A DNA stretch of 64,000 nt from Microplitis mediator (lineage: Eukaryota > Arthropoda > Insecta > Hymenoptera > Braconidae), in contig NC_079969.1 in NCBI RefSeq assembly GCF_029852145.1, forward strand, positions 5,828,001-5,892,000. The letters run 5' to 3'. The notes below the pieces were generated by a model that was given only the letters and a program-made list of their open reading frames with translations, searched no databases and was not told the origin of the DNA. Numbering within the stretch: the first letter of the stretch is position 1; the number at the start of each line of letters is the position of its first letter. Below, piece after piece: positions 56,866-64,000 of this stretch. The position numbers and the translations under genes are program-made.

Positions 56866-58189
56866 TCTTTTTTTGTAAATTAAATTTATTTTTCTTGTGC
56901 TGACCAAAATTTTCTTGATTTTCATTTCTAGAAACGGATTCAAGTTATACATAACACATAATATATAAAGTAGCAAATTGTTGATTTTTAATTGTTCAAT
57001 CAATCTAATGAAACGTTTTTGGTCCTTGATAAGTTATGGATTTTTTTTTTTTGAGTTAATAATGACTAATTTAATCATTTGCATATCCGACGATTACTGT
57101 TCCGCAAAAATTAAAAAAAAAAATAAACAATAGAAAAAAGAAAAAGCTATTTTCGATACGTATGACTAAAATGAGGGTTTGTGGTATGCTTGTAGTGGCG
57201 GCACTAGACGGGTTATGCCGCATTGTATACGGGAACTAGTATCTACATCTTTCTCACACGGGCAAAAGGATATTTTTTAAAAATTCATTTTGTAACTTTT
57301 TCTAGCAACAAAAAAAAACATATCGGAATTTTTTATTTTTTGTTTAATTAATAGAGTTAAAAAAAATCCTTAAGTATTAGAGAAGATTATTATTTTTCCT
57401 TTTAATCGAGTAGTAAAGGCGCTGATTGATCAGCCGCAATTGCGGTTTTGAGGAAATCAGGATCCTCGTTCCTTTGACGTTAGCCAACACAGCTCAGTAG
57501 ATTTAATCGAGTGGGAAGCGAATGGGAAATGTAGACAGAGAGAGAAAGGCAAAAAAAAAAATAAAACCCAGAGAATAAAAAAAACAGGAAAAAAAATAAA
57601 AAAAGAGCGTGATGGAAGTTGGTCGGAATGCAGTGGGAAATTTCACCGGAAAGGGGGACAAGACCTGTAGCGGAAACTAGACTATAGTTGGGACAGGATA
57701 AGGAAGTAAGTGACGACGAAAGCGGTAACTATATTCCGTTTCTTGAATTCAACGGGCAATTTATTTATGATGTTAGTTTCTAACATTTTTAAAGGTCAAT
57801 TTAAATCATTTTCCGACTCGCTGAGAAAACGTAGTTTTTTTTTTCAATTTATGGTAATTATCAATTATTTTTAATAAATAGGTTTGCTTGCATTAGTAAG
57901 AGTGCACAGTTCAAAACTGTAAGTGATAATTTACACATCACGTGCTAGGAAACAGATTGTACAGAGAAAACGATTTTTTTTAAATCTACATGGGAACAGC
58001 CTTTAGGTTATAACCCTGTTAAATTTCTAATAGAGTCAACGTCGTGCAGTTGAAATTATAAAAATAGTTTACTTTGTTGTTATAAAAAATAATGTTGACA
58101 TATTATAGAATTTTTCTTTTTTATTTATGTCGCTTCTCAACTGCCGAGGTCACTAGTGTTAGGCTGAATCTCGAAGAACCGATTTTTTC
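56866..58189. other. No gene seen; one mixed-composition stretch
   Basis: 57400-57720 is less A/T-rich and non-repetitive (CAGCCGCAATTGCGG, CACCGGAAAGGGGGACAAG). It could be a conserved non-coding or untranslated piece; no frame supports coding. Confidence 0.45.
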
Positions 58190-58268
58190 GGCGATGGTAT
58201 TCGAACCCACGTCTGGCCAGTTACCAGGTTCGAGAAGAACCCATTTTACCTCTCGGCCATGGTGACTA
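58190..58268 (-). repeat. tRNA-Leu-derived SINE head, second copy
   Basis: On the minus strand there are CACCATGGCCGAGAGGT, TCTCGAACCTGG, CTGGCCAG and ACGTGGGTTCGAATACCAT. The order and spacing match 52316-52404. It is diverged in the A box and lacks a cloverleaf. Confidence 0.6.
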
Positions 58269-58440
58269 GTTATATTATGAATTTAAATAATTTGTTTGAT
58301 GAAATAAACTCAAGAAAATTAAACCTAACCACAAAAAGAAACGCCGACTTTATGGTAATAGTTACCATACTCATGGGGATAGTTCCCATAACCACAAATA
58401 AATAGACCCTATATTCATATTGTAACGGTGACTAGGTCCG

Positions 58441-58969
58441 TACACAATAAGAAATACTTTGCGGACATCACTATGCCAGGATGGGCGTGAACGCCATACT
58501 ATATGGTATCGAAGATTTTTATAGGCTATAAAATTGTATGCATAGATGATTCAACCATTGCGGGAATAGTAACATTGGCAATAGTTGTCGCGGACGCCGC
58601 AATGTCAGTATGGCCGTCAGGCCACATTGCTTCTGGCCGATAGACCTAGACTAACGACATCTATATAGTTTTGGTGGTAATACGATAATATACATTGATT
58701 GACACACCAGAAATTATGGCGGGAAAAAATAGTAGCATTGTGCCCTCGGCATTATAGTACGGGTCTCAGGGCCATACTGTTTCGCTGTGCCTGCTATGCA
58801 TACGTGTGAGCAATACAATAGCTCCAGCACTATACAGTATAGTCAATAACGCCATACTTCTGGGACTCGTTACAATACTGTCTTGGAATATTTCACATAC
58901 TATTTTAGTATCTGTCTTGAGACCATACTAGCATGATGGTGTTGAACGTCATGCATTTCTTACCGTGTA
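58441..58969 (-). mobile_element. CACGGTAAGAAAT fold-back element, copy C (inverted)
   Basis: The plus-strand left end TACACAATAAGAAAT is slightly degraded and the right end ATTTCTTACCGTGTA is intact. About 529 bp, reverse complement of copies A, B and D along its whole length. Flanked by TA within the host element. Confidence 0.88.
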
Positions 58970-59187
58970 TGGGGTCAAACCCTATACATCATGATAACCG
59001 TTTCCATAATATTACGGTAATCGTTCTCATAATGTATAGGAATTATTACCATAATATATGAAAACGGTTACCATCGTATTATGAGATCAATTACCATAAT
59101 TACATAGGAACTATTACCATAATGACGTAGGAATAATTACCGTACTTTCATATGAATTATTCCCATATCGTGTAGGAATGACAACTA

Positions 59188-59482
59188 TACACTGTAAAAA
59201 GAGCGGTGTTAAAAATGGACACGTTTTAACTCCGCCCGGTGTAAAAATGAAATTACACCGGTGTAGGAGGAGTAATACACCGGTGTTAAAAATTCCGGTG
59301 TTAAAGCGGGGTAATATTCGGTAAAGAATATCTACACCGGCGGTGGCGTTATTTTAACACCGGTCTAGAATATTTACACCGGTGACGGCGTTATTTTCAC
59401 ACCGCTTTCGGGGGTAAATTTAACACCGATAATTTTAACACCTACACTGCTTGGACTTACCCCGGTGATTTTTTACAGTGTA
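59188..59482. mobile_element. GGTGTTAAA-family element, intact copy
   Basis: TACACTGTAAAAAGAGCGG and GGTGATTTTTTACAGTGTA delimit about 295 bp flanked by TA (or TATA). The interior alternates GGTGTTAAAA and TTTTAACACC. It is inserted in the larger TTACCATAAT-type element that spans 58330-59539. Confidence 0.85.
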
Positions 59483-59539
59483 TAGATAGGAACCATTCCC
59501 ATAATGTAATGTAATTGTTACCATAAATTTATTTCCGTG

Positions 59540-60844
59540 TCCATAAATAGTACTGACAACTAAATTTCGTAGCATCCTCTTTCGTTTTTTTTTTTTCTAT
59601 GAATATTTTATTTTTATCATTTACAATGCTCTTAAAAAAATCCTCTTAACAAAATTTCTAAAAGATTTTCTTTGTAGAAAGTCTTAATTAATGGTACATA
59701 TAAAGTTATATATTTAAAACTGAGGAAAGTCTCTCATTCAGATTGTACGTCACAAAGGTTTTCTATGAAATACACTATGAAACAGTTAACAGTACTTGGA
59801 AGAATAAATGTTACATGAGCATAAGGATTAAAAAATAAATAAATAGAGCAGGGAACTTAATAAAGATGATATAGCATTTACAATATAAATGAATAAAGCT
59901 GCTTGCTGAAAGACCCAGATAGTATTAACTGGAAGAAAATTTAATTTGCATTCATGAGACTTTGCCATCTAAAAATTCTTCATGAGTATCGTCCGACTAT
60001 GAACATTCCGTGGTTGTCTTAACTGAGACTGAGAGCGAATCACTTATCGCGATCGATCGTTATATATTGCGGAGTAGATGGAATAAAAAATAAAAAATCA
60101 CGGATTTTCCTTTGCATTTTCCTAATCGTCTGATGAGACTCGTCAAATTATCAACTTTCATTAACGTTAATTTTATTCGCAAAAAAAAAAAATAAGAATT
60201 ATTCTGAAGTGTGCATTTTTTAAAAAATTTTCTTATTATATGAACAGACTGTAGAGTAGAAATTATGCTTGTTACCAGTTTTTGGGAACTTGATTAATTT
60301 AGATATAGCAATTTTTTGTCAATTAAAATAGTATCTTAGATAATTAGTACTATCGAGTTTGGGATTTGGGAACAGAAGCGCTAGTGAGGGCTGCCAACTG
60401 GCCGAAAGTATTATACTAGATGTCACTAGTTGCCTACGATATTTTATATAATAAATACTCCAAATTAAAACACCGTTGAATCCCTAAAATTTGCGTCATG
60501 CAGTCGCAATTAATCTAATAATTTATCTTTATATAAATCAATGCTTTACTTTATTCTGTTCATTATTAATTCAATTACAAAAAAATTATTCAACTATTTA
60601 TTTATTTAATCGAAATCAAAATCATATTTACAATTCGTTGTTTTATTAATTAAACATGAATACTAACCTAATAAAAATCTAATAGATGTTTTATTAAATT
60701 AACAAGTAAGGTTATGAACTTAAGATGGCGCTTGATGAAGATCTACAGTCGCTTGCCGTTAAATTTAAGGTGCATTTGCCATCTATGAATTTTTTTTTCG
60801 CTAGTGATGTAGCTCCAAGTAAAGGTGAGTTCACCCCGGTGACC
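59540..60844. other. No gene seen
   Basis: A/T-rich spacer between the two clusters of CACGG elements. Confidence 0.6.
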
Positions 60845-60865
60845 TACACGGTAAGAAATTCATGG
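60845..60865 (+). repeat. Terminal stub of a CACGGTAAGAAAT element
   Basis: TACACGGTAAGAAATTCATG plus one base matches the first 21 bp of copy A (one mismatch), then stops abruptly at the duplicated left flank of copy D. Confidence 0.75.
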
Positions 60866-61043
60866 CGACAAAGAGGCGGGATATTGAAAAAATAATTTCA
60901 ATGAAAAATATTAATTAGGGAATAAGAAATGGAAAAATGAAGTCAATTATTTGAAAGTTGAATAAAAAATCACAATTAATATTATAAAATAAAAGTAATG
61001 ATTAAAAATACCATGAGTGATTGAGGCGCACTTTAGGATTTTC
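60866..61043 (+). repeat. Left-flank duplication shared with 56164-56320
   Basis: Same order of blocks as 56164-56320 (AGGCGGGATATTGAAAAAA, AATGAAAAATATTAATTA, AGTTGAATAAAAAATCA, TGAGTGATT, GGCGCACTTT). It is about 20 bp longer because of a small insertion before TGAGTGATT. Confidence 0.8.
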
Positions 61044-62133
61044 TACACGGTAAGAAATGCATAGCGTTCAACACTATGCTGGTATGGTCGCAAGACTGAT
61101 ACTACAATAGTATGTGAAATATTAACGAGTCCCAGAAGTATGGCGTTATTTACTATACTGTATAGTACTGGAGCTATTGTATTGCTCACACGTATGCATA
61201 GCAGGCACGGCGAAACAGCATGGCCCTGAGACCCATACTACAATGCTACTAGTTTTTCCCGCCATAATTTCTGGCGTGTCAATCAATGTATACTGTCGTA
61301 TTACCGCCAAAACTATCCCGTGTAAAAAAAATTCGTTCCAAAAAGATTCTAAAAAAGTTCCACATGTGGAACTTCTAAACATGAGACAGATTCGAACTTC
61401 GAATGAAACTTTTTTGGAACGTTAGTAATTTTGATGGTAAACAAAAGTTTTTATGAGCAAATTTAGAGTAAAAAAAGGACGTTCTCGGAACTTTTATGGA
61501 ATTTTTTATGGACGTTTTTTTTTTGTTCTATAAAAAATTAAAAAATGGTGATTTTTGAACTATTTTGGCATGTTTTTGGAAAGTCTTTAGTCTACAAAAG
61601 ATGAAACAGTAGTGATTTTGGAATGTTTTGGAATGCCTTTTTTAATCCATCAAAAAGTCAAAAGTGGTGATTCTGGAACTTTTTTGAAATGTCTATATAA
61701 AATTCCAAAAAAGTTCCAAGAACGTCCTTTTTTGACTCTAAATTCCCTCATAAAAACTTTTGTTTACCATCAAAATTACTAGCGTTCCAGAAAAGTTCCA
61801 TTCGAAGTTCTAATCTGCCTTATGTTTAGAAGTTCCACATGTGGAACTTTTTTGGAATCTTTTCGGAACGAATTTTTTTTACACGGGTATATAGATGTCG
61901 TTAGACTAGGTTTATCGGCCAGAAGCATTGTGGATACGGCAACGCAGGATGGCCTGACGGCCATACTGACATTGCGGCGTTCGCGAAAACTATGTCCAAT
62001 GTTACTATTCCCGCAGTGGTTGAATCATCTATGCATACAATTTTATAACCTATAAAAATCTTCGATACCATACAGTGTGGCGTTCACGCCCATACTTGCA
62101 TAGTGATATCCGCAAAATATTTCTTACCGTGTA
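61044..62133 (+). mobile_element. CACGGTAAGAAAT fold-back element, copy D
   Basis: Both ends are intact (TACACGGTAAGAAAT and ATTTCTTACCGTGTA). Without its 571-bp insert it is about 516 bp. It aligns with copies A-C. Open frames of 61-82 codons cross the repeats and are not coding. Confidence 0.9.
61317..61887. mobile_element. CCCGTGTAAAA fold-back element inside copy D
   Basis: CCCGTGTAAAAAAAATTCG and its complement CGAATTTTTTTTACACGGG are the ends. Imperfect arms of about 185 bp carry AAAAAAGTTCCACATGTGG, AATTTTGATGGTAAACAAAA and AAAAAAGGACGTTC. Copies A-C show the uninterrupted site ACTATATAG or a close variant, and TAT appears on both sides of the insert. No coding frame. Confidence 0.9.
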
Positions 62134-64000
62134 TTTTGAACATTTATACACCTTGGGTTATAGAGCAGGGATATATCACGCCCATTTTTGTAACATTTCG
62201 GGGCAGAGGGGATGCACTAGTGCTTTAAGAAAGTTTCGACACTGCATCCGACCAATCAGAAATGATCAGTGTCTAATGAAAAAGTTTATGAGCCCGATGT
62301 TAGGCATATAACGACGTTTATTGTAAGCATGTATTATATAAAATGTATTAGTAATCTAATCCGCGAGATTTTACTTCGATTTCACTCTGCAGTTTTTTTT
62401 AATATAAAAAATTACTGGATTACTTCTCAATGGAAGTTACAAACTTTTTTTTCCCTTTTTTTCTGTTCCCAATATAATACAATTTCTAATTCCACAATTT
62501 CGCGCTAATAAATTAAACTATTCAATCTATCTAATTATATTATATATAAACTTATCAGCCGTCGCTAATTGATGTGATAAACCGCTGTACAACCGAATTT
62601 AACTGATAAAGATAATAATAGCTTATTAACTGATTGAATGTTATAAGTATCAGATAACATTTCATCGTAATTATATATGCTTCTGAATTCACGCTTGCGT
62701 GTCAGCTCCTCTATATTTATTCCAGAATTTATATCACTTTAAACAAGTATGATTGAATTTCCACTCGTACTATATATATGTATATTTAATAGTAAAAGAT
62801 GGAAAATATGCAAAATTAATTAGTTAAGCTCCATTAGTAAAGTTGTACCACCCTCGAGAATTTTTCAAGTACCCTCCTTTTATAGTCGCACGAGCTTATC
62901 TCTCGTTTCTTCAATTCGCAAACCCTTACTTAACTTTCATAACGTTTTATCTGAATCTAAATATTCAAACATTTATTCATCCATTGTATTTTTATAAAAA
63001 ATATTTATTTTATTCCCTTTTTTTTTTCTTTATTTTTTTTTTTATAAATATTATCAATTCAGGGATGAAATAAAATAAAAAATTGACTTAAGAAATATTT
63101 TTGACCCCTTGTGGTACACTACCGGATTTAGTTCAGATAATTTCAATAATTGTATCAAGTCATACATAGTTATATTTATATATAATTATATCTGATTATG
63201 TATAACCATCTAATCATATATAGTCATACTTTTTTTCTCGGGATTAAACAAAATCAATCCGAAACTAATATCCTTACTGTCACTGTATCAATAATTGATT
63301 AGGTTGCTGTTATAAATAATGATGAAGAATTTTCCGCTTCGACACTTTTAAATATTTGAAAATAAAAATAAAAAATACTAACATTGTTAGAACTGTTTAC
63401 ACAATGTGCGATAAACCAGAGCATGAAAAAACTCATTAAAACTTTTTTCCGTAGCTTTCATTCACCTTTCTCTTTATTTAATATTTACAACAATCAAGTC
63501 ACTGTGATTCATAAGCAAAATAGTTAATATTTATTTTCGCCTAGTGTGGCATATGCATAAAGTGCTACGTGAATATTTTACGTCTAAAAAAGTGTTCGAG
63601 GGTTGGTTGGATACGCGTACAATATGTTGTTATACATTTATATATATATATATATATGTATGGTTAAAGAGAAACAACTCATGCATGAATGTGCGACTAA
63701 CAAAATATTCCCGCTTCCACGGTCCTCAGGCGATTCTTCGCGCAGGCTTTTTTAGCTTCGAAAGGGAAAGAATGAAAACGAAACTAACAAAAAATATATA
63801 ACATCAAGTTAACGTCATACTTTTTCTCTATTATATTTTCGCAGGTCTATACTACAGTGAACGTCTCGATTTTATTTTTCATATCTATTTTTCTATTTTT
63901 CTATTTTGAATTATTTATTTTTTTCTTATTTTAATGAGAGTTGTTGTATGCTAGAAATTATTTTTCTTCAGCTTTATACCCGAACACTGTTTTTCTCAAT
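62134..64000. other. No gene seen
   Basis: 62150-62290 is slightly mixed. 63170-63240 holds a repeat fragment listed separately. The last kilobase is A/T-rich with frames up to 85 codons and no recognised domain. Confidence 0.5.
63162..63242 (-). repeat. CCCGAGAAAAAAAGTATGACT repeat fragment
   Basis: On the minus strand, CCCGAGAAAAAAAGTATGAC leads into ATATATGATTAGATGG and TATAATTATATA words. It is similar to 32377-32445. Confidence 0.4.

Larger units (their letters stand above)
58330..59539. mobile_element. Host element with TTACCATAAT arrays, containing two insertions
   Basis: The right end TTTATTTCCGTG and a weaker left end CACAAAAAGAAA, each followed inward by TTTATGGTAA, bracket GGTAATNGTTACC / ATTCCCATAAT arrays. 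Copy C of the CACGGTAAGAAAT family (58441-58969) and a GGTGTTAAA element (59188-59482) are inserted at TA sites inside it. Confidence 0.6.

Noticed and set aside
61146..61425. Open frames of 78 and 82 codons
   Set aside because: They cross the boundary between copy D and its inserted fold-back, so they are chance frames.

Overview
This 64 kb window looks like nuclear, non-coding DNA from a very AT-rich animal genome, most likely an insect. The tRNA-Ile(UAU) gene interrupted by a 19-nt anticodon-loop intron shows that it is eukaryotic nuclear DNA. The dense mix of fold-back elements, tRNA-derived repeats and an AACTTCCCGCTAAGAA-type repeat resembles what I associate with parasitoid wasps (Braconidae). 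That placement is an inference and was not tested. I find no convincing protein-coding gene. The longest open frames are about 110 codons; most lie inside repeats and none shows a domain I recognise. The window is probably an intergenic gene desert or the inside of a very large intron.

The only clearly functional gene is tRNA-Ile(UAU) at 40133-40225 (+), followed directly by a pol III T-run. The only recognisable protein relic is a decayed Tc1-like transposase on the minus strand (about 1569-2637), split by a later insertion.

Repeats explain much of the rest. A set of TA-flanked fold-back elements with CACGG, CACAG or CACTG outer ends recurs at 1855-2579, 17472-17908, 19077-20489, 29838-30319, 37626-38252, 42751-43724, 52796-53001, 56321-56865, 58441-58969, 59188-59482 and 61044-62133. 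Several are inserted into one another, giving a readable relative chronology at 19029-20619, 58330-59539 and 61044-62133. A second, extremely AT-rich superfamily begins CCCGYATGAAAA or similar (4231-4943, 6467-7383, 25186-25766, 45680-46579). A third class is tRNA-derived (about 575, 7650, 7992, 13665, 19884, 23865, 31055, 50139, 52316, 58190), including a large inverted pair of tRNA-like units at 7577-8136.

Structural highlights are a near-perfect 242-bp hairpin (17479-17720), a pair of 86-bp dyad units in inverted orientation (5234-5479), and a 23-bp minisatellite with a five-monomer higher-order period (48056-48510). Between these lie stretches of AT-rich, low-complexity DNA in which I see no gene.
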